A DNA stretch of 16,666 nt from Acidobacteriaceae bacterium (GTDB taxonomy: Bacteria; Acidobacteriota; Terriglobia; Terriglobales; Acidobacteriaceae). The DNA is taken from NCBI GenBank assembly GCA_003133425.1, contig PKXI01000452.1, positions 1 through 16,666 of the forward strand, given 5' to 3'. A program made the position numbers and the translations under genes. Under the pieces are notes generated by a model. It was given only the letters and a program-made list of their open reading frames with translations. It did no database searches and was not told the DNA's origin. Shown piece by piece: positions 7,168 to 13,585 of this stretch (position 1 is the stretch's first letter; each line of letters opens with the position of its first letter).

Positions 7168-7365
7168 TCAGGCCGCAGGCAGTACGCTCCATTTCTTAGC
7201 TTTGATCTCATGCCATGAAAGGTCGTACTGATAAGGTGTTGCGTCACCCACTTGACACATGAACTGCTTGCCGCTAACGTACATGCGGGTTGTTTTGCCC
7301 CAATTGGCATATCTAACGGATTGACCTGTTTTCAAGGCTTTTAATATTTCAGCGAATTCCATCAT
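7168..7365 (-). CDS. DUF2829/Tad2-like small protein (putative anti-Thoeris)
   Basis: This is a 65-aa protein. MEFAEILKALKTGQSVRYANWG, then a short strand region (MYVSGKQFMCQV), and YQYDLSWHEIKAKKWSVL follow the DUF2829 pattern (F..al..L..G..v.r..W ... dl.a.DW.v). DUF2829 includes Tad2, a phage protein that sequesters the signalling molecule of Thoeris defence. Length is slightly below usual. ATG 7365 and 7362 are both possible; a purine-rich AAAGAGAA lies upstream. A promoter candidate is at 7410-7438. It stands alone between the replication gene and the origin, a typical cargo position. The assignment is by motif memory; a different small OB/SH3-like protein is possible. Confidence 0.55.
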   Translation of the reverse strand: MMEFAEILKALKTGQSVRYANWGKTTRMYVSGKQFMCQVGDATPYQYDLSWHEIKAKKWSVLPAA

Positions 7366-7409
7366 GTATATTCTCTTTCGCTCAATAAACTGGTTTCTGT
7401 GTTTGATTC

Positions 7410-7438
7410 AAAATAGGCTTAAGTGGTAACAAGTGCAA
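7410..7438 (-). promoter_or_regulatory. Candidate promoter for the Tad2-like gene
   Basis: Read on the minus strand, TTGCAC (7433-7438) and TATTTT (7410-7415) are separated by 17 bp, a sigma70-like layout. The start codon at 7365 lies about 45 bp further on. No experimental support. Confidence 0.35.
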
Positions 7439-7538
7439 GCGTTTCGGGAATAAATTAACAATTTGCAGGCGATCGTCTATATCGTAGTTATTCATTGAAT
7501 CGACTTAATAAGTCAACGTGTTATTAGTGCATACCCCA

Positions 7539-7722
7539 CTTACTCCTCAAGATGCTCAAATTGCCAAGATAATCACGAAGATACTCGTCTCTATTTTATG
7601 AGCATCTTGAGCATCTTCGCGCTTACCCAAGATGCTCATCTTAGTTACGAAGATGCTCAAGCTAAGTTCTTTAAAATCCCAAGATCATCATATATAGGTA
7701 ATACAGCATCTTCGTGAGTAAG
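7539..7722. repeat. Iteron cluster, candidate replication origin
   Basis: The 11-bp motif (C/G)AAGATGCTCA occurs repeatedly. Forward copies are CAAGATGCTCA at 7548-7558 and 7628-7638 and CGAAGATGCTC at 7648-7658. Reverse copies are at 7599-7609 and 7609-7619 (sharing one base) and within 7705-7714. Degenerate copies are CAAGATAATCA (7565-7575), CGAAGATACTC (7576-7586, directly abutting) and CAAGATCATCA (7680-7690). The outer copies sit in an imperfect inverted repeat: CTTACTCCTCAAGATGCT (7539-7556) against AGCATCTTCGTGAGTAAG (7705-7722). AT-rich stretches lie between (7587-7598, 7665-7678, 7691-7704). The layout of iterons in both orientations around AT-rich DNA is that of satellite and plasmid origins bound by an initiator-helicase, here presumably the Prim-Pol protein. 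Confidence 0.72.
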
Positions 7723-7776
7723 TTGGCAATGACAGCCGGAAACCACTCGCCATCGGCAATCGCCGATATCTAAAGA

Positions 7777-7809
7777 AAAGCCTGCATCCAATGGTGCAAT
7801 GCAGGCTTT
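7777..7809 (-). terminator. Intrinsic terminator of the satellite integrase
   Basis: AAAGCCTGCAT (7777-7787) pairs perfectly with ATGCAGGCTTT (7799-7809) across an 11-nt loop. Read on the minus strand the stem is followed by CTTTTCTTTAG. It lies 33 bp after the integrase stop. Confidence 0.8.
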
Positions 7810-7841
7810 ATATGGGTAGCTTAATACGATAGGACGATTGA

Positions 7842-9101
7842 TTAAGCAGTCTTCGCCACCAGTACGGGGCCAAGTTTCGCGGTGAGTCCGAATGACGGTT
7901 TGTTGTGACGAATCGTTTGCTCTTCAAACGACTTTTCAAAGTGGGTATATCGATCCGTCATTCGTGCGCTACTATGGCCCATCTGTTTTTGCACCAGTTC
8001 ACGGCGCGTTCCGCCCATTGCTAGCAATGATGCAAAGGTATGGCGCAAATTGTGAAACGTGATGTGCTTTTCAATCTTCGCTGCTGTGCAAGCATCCTTC
8101 ATCCGTTCGCGCTGGTGATCCTTCTTCCATTCCGTTCCATCGCTGCGAAGAAACATGAAATCACCTTGCGACTTGCCCTTTATCTGCTCATCAAAGAATA
8201 CTGCCTCTTCATCTGTCAGGTAAACGCTCTTCAGGCGTTTCGTCTTGCCCTGTATCACTTCAATGGAACGGTTAAGCGAATCGTATGATTCAATTTTCAT
8301 GGTGCAAAGCTCACCGTAGCGGCAACCTGTGTACAAGGCCCCTTGAACCAGATTGCAGAAATCAGGCTCGCACACTTCAATAAAGTGCTTGCCTTCATCG
8401 GGTGTAAGGTATTCAGTTCGCATCCTTGCTGTATTGTCGAATGGCTTCACCGTTACCCATGCTGTGTTGCTCTTCACTTTTTCGTTTTCGTATGCAAGGG
8501 TTAAGAGTGCTTTGAGGCTGCGCAGCACTCGATTCGCTGTGTCTTGCCGTCTACGGCGCGTTTCAGGGTCGTTAATGTCGAACGGGGTTTTGCACTTGGG
8601 TGCAAGCGTCCAAGCTGGTGGCTTAGAGCCTAGTGCCTGATGCCAGTCGTACAGCGTGGGTTTGCTGAGCTTGCCTACAACAATGTGGCGTAGTGTCGGC
8701 AGGATGTGATTCCTGACGTGTGTCTCGGCTGTAGGGCCTGTCTGCGTCTTGAGCCATGCCTCAGCCGCATCAGCGACCGTGTAGGGCTTACTGCTGATGC
8801 CTGCACTGCCCTCATTCACATCTCGGAACCATTCACGCGCCTTTTGAACTGCCTGATCTCTGGTGAGCACTCGCACGCCGTCAGAAGCCGTTAGATCGTC
8901 AGCAAGGCCCAATTCACCAAAGGCATATTGCTTCGTTCCTTCGTTGAGCTTGCGAGCGTACCAGACTCCGCCCTTGCGATTGCGCCGATATCCTAGCGCC
9001 AGTCCTTTGACGATCCGTTCAATGTGGAGCTTTTTGCCGTAGGGAATCGTCCGTCGCGATGACTGCGTAGTGAGCTTTATTTTCGTGCCTGTCTGCGTCA
9101 T
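7842..9101 (-). CDS. int: Tyrosine site-specific integrase of the satellite
   Basis: This 419-aa integrase carries an N-terminal AP2/arm-binding-like region (about 25-60, GYRRNRKGGVWYARKL), a SAM-like core-binding domain (about 105-215) and a catalytic domain with the full set: Arg261 in TGCRYGEL, Lys near 287-291, His350 and Arg353 in HNLRHT, His376 in MGHSS and nucleophile Tyr385 in DRYTH. Complete and apparently active. Start ATG 9101 has GAGG only one base upstream, so spacing is poor; no better in-frame start is evident before residue 225. It would catalyse integration at the tRNA-Asp 3' end found 180 bp upstream. Three phased repeats lie in its upstream region and could serve both as arm sites and for autoregulation. 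The terminator follows at 7777-7809. Confidence 0.92.
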   Translation of the reverse strand: MTQTGTKIKLTTQSSRRTIPYGKKLHIERIVKGLALGYRRNRKGGVWYARKLNEGTKQYAFGELGLADDLTASDGVRVLTRDQAVQKAREWFRDVNEGSAGISSKPYTVADAAEAWLKTQTGPTAETHVRNHILPTLRHIVVGKLSKPTLYDWHQALGSKPPAWTLAPKCKTPFDINDPETRRRRQDTANRVLRSLKALLTLAYENEKVKSNTAWVTVKPFDNTARMRTEYLTPDEGKHFIEVCEPDFCNLVQGALYTGCRYGELCTMKIESYDSLNRSIEVIQGKTKRLKSVYLTDEEAVFFDEQIKGKSQGDFMFLRSDGTEWKKDHQRERMKDACTAAKIEKHITFHNLRHTFASLLAMGGTRRELVQKQMGHSSARMTDRYTHFEKSFEEQTIRHNKPSFGLTAKLGPVLVAKTA

Positions 9102-9119
9102 GCCTCAACGTAGCACAGT

Positions 9120-9182
9120 TCTCAAACTTTTCTCAAACTTTCGTCGGCAAATCTCAAACTATTTTGGTGGACACTGGTGGAC
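9120..9182. repeat. Helically phased direct repeats upstream of int
   Basis: TCTCAAACT occurs at 9120-9128, 9131-9139 and 9152-9160, with start-to-start distances of 11 and 21 bp (one and two helical turns). TGGTGGAC follows at 9165-9172 and 9175-9182, 10 bp apart. They lie between the integrase start and the attachment scar, where arm-type integrase sites and Xis/AlpA sites are expected. Confidence 0.6.
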
Positions 9183-9246
9183 GAGTTCTGAATCGGGAAG
9201 GGAAGTTAATGCAGAATCGTCAATAATCATGCGTATTTTGTAGACT

Positions 9247-9275
9247 CTTCAGAATTCTATGAATGCTTCAGAATT
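9247..9275. repeat. CTTCAGAATT direct repeat next to the attachment scar
   Basis: CTTCAGAATT appears at 9247-9256 and again at 9266-9275 (19 bp apart), with a partial third copy (TTTCAGATT) running into the tRNA remnant. Candidate core-proximal integrase binding sites. Confidence 0.45.
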
Positions 9276-9284
9276 TCAGATTCT

Positions 9285-9334
9285 CTGCCCTGTCACGGCA
9301 GAGGTCGCGGGTTCGAGCCCCGTCGTCCCCGCCA
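9285..9334 (+). other. tRNA-Asp(GTC) 3' remnant, putative attR site
   Basis: The segment folds as the 3' two-thirds of a tRNA. The anticodon stem is CTGCC/GGCAG around the loop CTGTCAC (anticodon GTC, Asp), then AGGTC, a T-arm GCGGG-TTCGAGC-CCCGT, the acceptor 3' strand CGTCCCC, discriminator G and encoded CCA. No 5' acceptor strand or D-arm precedes it; the upstream bases are integrase-type repeats. This is what integration into a tRNA 3' end leaves at the far end of an element. The intact tRNA-Asp should lie at the other end, left of the window. An inverted repeat ATTCCAA/TTGGAAT (9338-9359) follows and may be the old tRNA terminator. Confidence 0.82.
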
Positions 9335-9371
9335 TACATTCCAAAAGACTTATTGGAATTGGCGGAATTCA

Positions 9372-9419
9372 AAAGGGGTGCAGAAGGGACACCAATATGT
9401 GTCCCTTCTGCACCCCTTT
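9372..9419. terminator. 21-bp perfect hairpin, likely terminator of the second integrase
   Basis: Positions 9372-9392 are perfectly complementary to 9399-9419 with a 6-nt loop (CAATAT). Minus-strand transcripts of the second integrase meet it 17 bp after their stop, and the stem ends in TTTT. The stem is longer and more perfect than most terminators, so another role (recombination or attachment structure) is open. Confidence 0.65.
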
Positions 9420-9435
9420 CTCTATTGCGATCCGG

Positions 9436-10623
9436 TCACGACTGCGCTTGCGTTGGGCGAACTTCGGGTTGTTCAGGTTCTGCGTCGGACTTCGGCTTTG
9501 GAGAAAACACAAGCGACATGACGGCAGCCTGGGCTGCGTGCTTGGCTGGAGTGATCGCCTGGGTGTAGACGTCCAGCGTAGATCTCAGCGAGGAATGACG
9601 CAATAACTCCTGCATCACCTTGAATTCAATACCTACGCTTCTGAGAAGAGTCGAGTACGTGTGTCTGAATGTATGCCATCCGATGCGTTTCTCGATTCCG
9701 AGCTCTTGCGCGAGTGGTCTGATGTACTTACGCAGGATCGCCTGTCCCCAGTAAGGCCTGCGGCCGCAATGTCGCCGACTTGCGAAGACCCAGTCGTCGG
9801 GTTTCCGATACGGGCGCTTGACCTTCCAGTTATTTAAGGCTTCTGCGGTGAGTGGATGAATTGGCACGGGCTTCTGTGAGGATTCGGTCTTGCACGGACC
9901 AACGACACCATAAACAATCGAGCGTGTCACGTTCATCGTTCCTTCCTCAAAATTGATATCGCCCCACTTCAAGCCAAACAATTCGCTCTGACGTAGGCCG
10001 GTGGATGACGCGAGCAGCACCAATGTTCGTTCGCGAAGGTCAAGACGATCCACCAGCATCCTGATTTCAGCGGCAGTGAGGACGCAAGGGACTTTCTTGC
10101 GTTTCGCACCTTGACGGACGAGATGGATCGGATTGCGGTCGAAGAATTCATATCGGCTGGCGTGATTGAAAAGAACCGACATCAGATTTCGGATCTTTGC
10201 GCAACTGCTCCTCGCCAGTGAAAGCTGACGAAGCCAGGATTCAACATCTATTGTCTTGACGTTGCGCAGTTCATGTTCTCCCCAATGAGGTAGGATCCAA
10301 CGCTTCAGGTACACTGCATAGCATTTCTTAGTGGCGTAACTGCGCCAGGTATTGTCCAGTGACAGCTCGCGTTGCTCGAAATGAGCACAGATCTGACCGA
10401 CCGTCATCGAGTCTCGACCGTTTCGTGGATTGGCGGCGTTGACCTTTGCAATTAAACCGACGACAGAGCTACGAGCAGCGTCGACGTCGGCATACTCATC
10501 GAGCGTTCCAATCACCCTCTTGCGGTAGATGCGATTGCCCGAAGTATCTTTTTCCGACCATCGGAAAAGCCAAACATCGGGACCCCGCTTACGACTCTTT
10601 CTGATTAGGCTTCCACGTTGCAT
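9436..10623 (-). CDS. Second tyrosine site-specific integrase
   Basis: I start at ATG 10623 (395 aa) because AGGAGG lies 6 bp upstream on the minus strand; a longer reading from 10689 has no such site. The N-terminus (MQRGSLIRKSRKRGPDVWLFRW) resembles an Arm DNA-binding SH3/AP2-like domain. The core-binding domain spans about 72-165. Catalytic residues are all visible: Arg211 (STGLRQSELFGL), Lys245/251, His317 and Arg320 (WHTFRHT), His343 (LLRHSS) and Tyr353 (DVYTQ). The C-terminal tail (SPKPKSDAEPEQPEVRPTQ) is Pro/Glu-rich. It is only distantly similar to the integrase at 7842 and lies outside the tRNA-Asp scar, so it belongs to another, perhaps mostly lost, element, or is a resident recombinase. 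Confidence 0.9.
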   Translation of the reverse strand: MQRGSLIRKSRKRGPDVWLFRWSEKDTSGNRIYRKRVIGTLDEYADVDAARSSVVGLIAKVNAANPRNGRDSMTVGQICAHFEQRELSLDNTWRSYATKKCYAVYLKRWILPHWGEHELRNVKTIDVESWLRQLSLARSSCAKIRNLMSVLFNHASRYEFFDRNPIHLVRQGAKRKKVPCVLTAAEIRMLVDRLDLRERTLVLLASSTGLRQSELFGLKWGDINFEEGTMNVTRSIVYGVVGPCKTESSQKPVPIHPLTAEALNNWKVKRPYRKPDDWVFASRRHCGRRPYWGQAILRKYIRPLAQELGIEKRIGWHTFRHTYSTLLRSVGIEFKVMQELLRHSSLRSTLDVYTQAITPAKHAAQAAVMSLVFSPKPKSDAEPEQPEVRPTQAQS

Positions 10624-10990
10624 TTTCTTCCTCCTGACCGCAGCAGCGGTGCAGGGAAGATGGTCGTCGATTAAGATGGCGATTGGCATTCTCGACGTTT
10701 CAGACGGGTCAGCTAGTGGTTTGCCGCCAGCTAAGCGCTTGTCGTGGATTGCTTTGCGGCGGCAGTGATCTCGCCAATCCCGTCCTTCAAGAAGCTAAAC
10801 AACGCGGGTGGTCTCTCTTTGCGCTGTCAGGAATCCGAGGCTGCCGGGATTGGACCGCCCCGGCCGCAGCAACGCCCGCTTTCATAGCACCGGTCTTTCA
10901 GATTGCGCTCACCGAAATCTTGCAATATTTGCAGAGCATCGTCGGGAAGGGCGGCCTGAGCCGCCCTCCTCGACGACATCTTAGTAGCTC
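10624..10990. other. Non-coding stretch with one hairpin
   Basis: I see no credible gene in these 367 bp; the plus-strand frame from 10683 runs antisense into the ABM-like gene and has no family features. The AGGAGG site of the second integrase is at its left edge and a terminator-like hairpin near its right edge. Confidence 0.5.
10941..10974 (-). terminator. Terminator-like hairpin after the ABM-like gene
   Basis: GGGCGGC (10949-10955) pairs with GCCGCCC (10960-10966) around the loop CTGA, and outer bases GTCG/CGAC extend the stem with one mismatch. It lies just after the minus-strand ABM-like gene. No clear U-tract follows. Confidence 0.5.
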
Positions 10991-11305
10991 TTACGCTGCT
11001 GCCTGGACGTTGTGGAAGGTCGAGACAACCGTCTCAAACGTCAGAACCCGCGGCGTTCCATCGATCACTTTCGCCAGGGCCTTGACCACTTCCGAGCAGA
11101 CGCGGGTGTTGTAATCGTCTGCATTGCTCTTGTGCTCCCACAGACTGATTGAAACCGCATCCTGCGATCCAGGATTGCATAGGGTGATTTCTTCCTTGAA
11201 GCCCTTCTGCTTCTGCAACAAAGGAAGAATCTGGTTTTCGAACGTGTGGGTGTAATCAGACTGCATGTTGGCTTTAATGCGGAAAGTTACATTGCGTGCG
11301 TACAA
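10991..11305 (-). CDS. Small ABM-domain-like protein
   Basis: I start at TTG 11305 because a perfect AGGAGG lies 6 bp upstream; this gives 104 aa beginning MYARNVTFRIKANM. The pattern YARNV(T/S)F.(I/L)K.NM..DYT.TFE..ILPLL.KQKGF..E is that of small dimeric alpha/beta-barrel (antibiotic biosynthesis monooxygenase-like) proteins found widely in Acidobacteriota. The C-terminal part, from DAVSISLWEHKSNADDYN to TFHNV, completes the ferredoxin-like fold. The substrate is unknown; many relatives are stress-related or uncharacterised. It appears monocistronic: a hairpin follows and a long non-coding stretch precedes it. Its alpha-helical/beta pattern is clear, the function is not. Confidence 0.75.
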   Translation of the reverse strand: MYARNVTFRIKANMQSDYTHTFENQILPLLQKQKGFKEEITLCNPGSQDAVSISLWEHKSNADDYNTRVCSEVVKALAKVIDGTPRVLTFETVVSTFHNVQAAA

Positions 11306-11671
11306 ATTCAACCTCCTAAGGTTGTCTCGCATATAAGTGGGGGAACTTCAAATGGCCTTTACTTATATTCAGGGGACCTGAATGAGGTGACTGTTTCTAT
11401 TTGCCTCATCAGTGAACGAAGTCTCTTGATTGGGAGTTGTCAAATCGAATGTTGATGGCGTCGATGCGCTAGACCCGGTCAAAATGTCGAGCCTGCCGTT
11501 CGCTACGCCGCAATCCAGAGCGACGCTCAGCGGTCCGAAGTGCTTATCTCCAATCTGGCGTTCCTCCTCCGCAACTGGAATCTCCAATCGCGTTTGGCTC
11601 AATTTTGCTGGGCGGGTCATTAAACCAGTTTGTCTCATTCCCTCTGGTACAGAATTTGCTGGGCACTCCAC
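11306..11671. other. Non-coding stretch between malQ and the ABM-like gene
   Basis: A 100-codon minus-strand frame from a GTG at 11671, abutting the malQ stop, is possible but has no recognisable family, RBS or conserved flavour. A perfect 7-bp inverted repeat ATTCAGG-GGA-CCTGAAT lies at 11367-11383, about 60 bp upstream of the ABM-like start, and could be an operator. I found no clear malQ terminator. Confidence 0.45.
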
Positions 11672-13240
11672 TCAGCGATGGCGGTTTTCATCCGTGGAAA
11701 TTGGAGAACCGCTCGTGCGGTCGTATAGCGCGGTCATGGACCGGAGTCTCGCACACAATTCGCGGCTCAATACGCCAGGACGATAACGCCATTTCCAGTT
11801 TCCGCTCACCGTGCCGGGGAGATTCATGCGCGCAGAACTGCCCAGCCCGAGCACGTCCTGCAGCGGAACAATCACAAGGTCGGCAACGGAGGCCTCCACA
11901 GCGTGGATCATGATCCAGTTGATCTCCGCATCGTCATGGAAGTTGAGATAGGAGCGCGCGAATTCACGCTCTTTGTGAATATCTTCGGGCGTACGGGTGC
12001 TGTCTGCCGCGCCAGCACTCGACCACCAGCCTACTGCGGTGTCGTTGTCGTGGCTGCCGGTAAAGGCGACCAAGTCGCGGCTGTAATTGTGGGGACGAAA
12101 GGATGGTCCCTGGGCGTCCGTCCCGAACGCAAATTGCAGGATGCTCATTCCCGGAAGGCCGAACTTCTTTCGCAGTTCCTCCACCGGCGGCGTGATTACT
12201 CCCAGGTTCTCGGCCACAATCGGCAGTTCGCCAAATTCATTTTGCAGCGTCGACAGAAGTCCGTCTCCTGGCGCCTTTACCCATCGCCCGTGCATGGCGG
12301 TAGGCTCTCCGGCCGAAACCTCCCAGTAAGATTCAAAGCCGCGGAAATGATCGAGCCGCACCAGATCGAAGAGGGCGAGCGAGGCGCGGAAACGGTCGAT
12401 CCACCAACTGTATCCGTCGGCTTCCAGCACGTCCCAGCGATAGATCGGATTGCCCCAAAGCTGCCCGGTGGCGCTGAAGTAGTCGGGCGGCACGCCGGAA
12501 ACCACGGTTGGATTGCCTCGATCGTCGAGATAAAAGAGTTCCGGGTGGGCCCAGACATCCGCGCTGTCGTGTGCGACGTAGATGGGGATGTCGCCCATCA
12601 GGCGGATGTCGCGCTGCCTGCAAGAGGCCTTGAGGTCTTGCCACTGGCGGGAAAACTCGAATTGCCAGTATTTGATGACGTTCAGCTGGGGCGCAAGCCG
12701 GAGCGTCCACTTGATGATGGCGCGTGGGTCGCGTTGGCGAATCTCTGCGTCCCATGTGGTCCAGGCCGTTCCGTTGTGTTCGTCTTTCAGGGCCATGAAG
12801 AGCGCGAAGTCATCGAGCCATGGTCTCGCGCTTTCGCAAAAACGGTCGAAGGCCGCGCGATCCGCGCGTGACGCATCGGAAAAGAACGCCTGTGCCGCCC
12901 GGCGCAATATTGGTCTCTTGAATTGAATCACCGCGCCGAAGTCGACAAAGTCTTCTGGAAAGAGCGGCGGCTGAGCCAGATCTGACTCCTTGAGAAGTCC
13001 CTGATCGCGCAGGCGCTCAAGACTCAGCAACTGCGGGTTGCCGGCAAAAGCAGAGAAGCATTGATACAGAGAATCGCCGTATCCAGTGGGATTCAGTGGC
13101 AACACCTGCCACAACTTCTGTCCGGCGGCGAAGAGGAAGTCAGCGAATTCGTAGGCACACGGCCCGAAATCGCCGATGCCGAAGCGGCCCGGCAGCGAAG
13201 TGCAATGCAATAAAACTCCGCTGCTTCGAGGGCATTTCAC
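11672..13240 (-). CDS. malQ: 4-alpha-glucanotransferase (amylomaltase, GH77)
   Basis: MalQ moves 1,4-alpha-glucan segments between malto-oligosaccharides and releases glucose. The frame opens at 13399, but family similarity starts at RSSGVLLHCTSLPGRFGIGDFG, so I choose GTG 13240 (522 aa, close to Thermus-type amylomaltases). Catalytic residues are present: nucleophile Asp297 in VRLDHFRGFESYW, acid/base Glu344 in IVAENLG, and Asp398 in FTGSHDNDTAVGWW. WQVLPLNPTGYGDSLYQCFSAFAGNP and SGVPPDYFSATGQLWGNPIYRW are the usual GH77 blocks, and NLPGT then WKWRYRPG mark an intact C-terminus. It is the last gene of a minus-strand group after the MscS-like gene, with a 345-bp gap. With trehalose synthase nearby it probably handles maltose and glycogen-derived dextrins. 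No good Shine-Dalgarno sequence is visible for the GTG, so the exact start is uncertain. Confidence 0.93.
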   Translation of the reverse strand: MKCPRSSGVLLHCTSLPGRFGIGDFGPCAYEFADFLFAAGQKLWQVLPLNPTGYGDSLYQCFSAFAGNPQLLSLERLRDQGLLKESDLAQPPLFPEDFVDFGAVIQFKRPILRRAAQAFFSDASRADRAAFDRFCESARPWLDDFALFMALKDEHNGTAWTTWDAEIRQRDPRAIIKWTLRLAPQLNVIKYWQFEFSRQWQDLKASCRQRDIRLMGDIPIYVAHDSADVWAHPELFYLDDRGNPTVVSGVPPDYFSATGQLWGNPIYRWDVLEADGYSWWIDRFRASLALFDLVRLDHFRGFESYWEVSAGEPTAMHGRWVKAPGDGLLSTLQNEFGELPIVAENLGVITPPVEELRKKFGLPGMSILQFAFGTDAQGPSFRPHNYSRDLVAFTGSHDNDTAVGWWSSAGAADSTRTPEDIHKEREFARSYLNFHDDAEINWIMIHAVEASVADLVIVPLQDVLGLGSSARMNLPGTVSGNWKWRYRPGVLSRELCARLRSMTALYDRTSGSPISTDENRHR

Positions 13241-13585
13241 GCCCAAACATACGATGGCCGTGGTTGCCCGGTCAAGCCCAAGGATGAGATCAAGTTCCGA
13301 GATCGTTGAATGCAAGCCGGACCGCACTGTTCCTGAGGAAGATGCACGATCACATGAACTACGAGGGCGAAGGACGGTGTAGTGACGCTGACTGTGCAAT
13401 TTGAACCAGTTTTATTCACTCCCATGGACGCAATTCCGCTGGTTCATGACTGCGGCAGCCGAACGACCCATGTTGCAAGGATGAGCGCCTCCAAAGCCAG
13501 TGCCCCCGGGCAATGCCGAAAAGGCAGTTATTTCATCTTTGCCCGAGCCATCGAAAAACGCGCAATCCAAAGTCTGGCGAAGCTC
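13241..13585. other. Gap between the MscS-like gene and malQ
   Basis: This 345-bp stretch holds no recognisable gene. The malQ frame stays open back to 13399 but shows no family similarity there. I could not identify a promoter or terminator with confidence. Its length suggests that malQ may have its own promoter. Confidence 0.4.

Larger units (their letters stand above)
7366..7841. other. Non-coding region with putative replication origin
   Basis: No credible gene lies in these 476 bp. The region is AT-rich and holds, in order, the promoter candidate for the Tad2-like gene, a palindrome GACTTA-A-TAAGTC (7502-7514), the iteron cluster (7539-7722), a small hairpin ATCGGC/GCCGAT (7752-7767) and the integrase terminator (7777-7809). 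Confidence 0.7.

Noticed and set aside
7539..7722. CRISPR array
   Set aside because: Copies are only 11 bp, in both orientations, unevenly spaced and partly adjacent; there are no regular spacers or cas genes. Iterons fit better.
9285..9334. Functional tRNA-Asp gene
   Set aside because: The 5' acceptor strand and D-arm are missing; only the anticodon arm to CCA is present.
10683..11114. Plus-strand frame of 143 codons between the second integrase and the ABM-like gene
   Set aside because: No RBS or family features, and it runs antisense into the ABM-like gene, which has a perfect AGGAGG.
11369..11671. Minus-strand frame of 100 codons directly after malQ
   Set aside because: Starts with GTG abutting the malQ stop but has no SD, no recognisable domain and an unstructured-looking composition; treated as non-coding.
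11903..12871. Long plus-strand open frame (322 codons) across malQ
   Set aside because: It is antisense to a clearly recognised GH77 gene with all catalytic motifs; its translation shows no family pattern and is an effect of GC-rich codon use.
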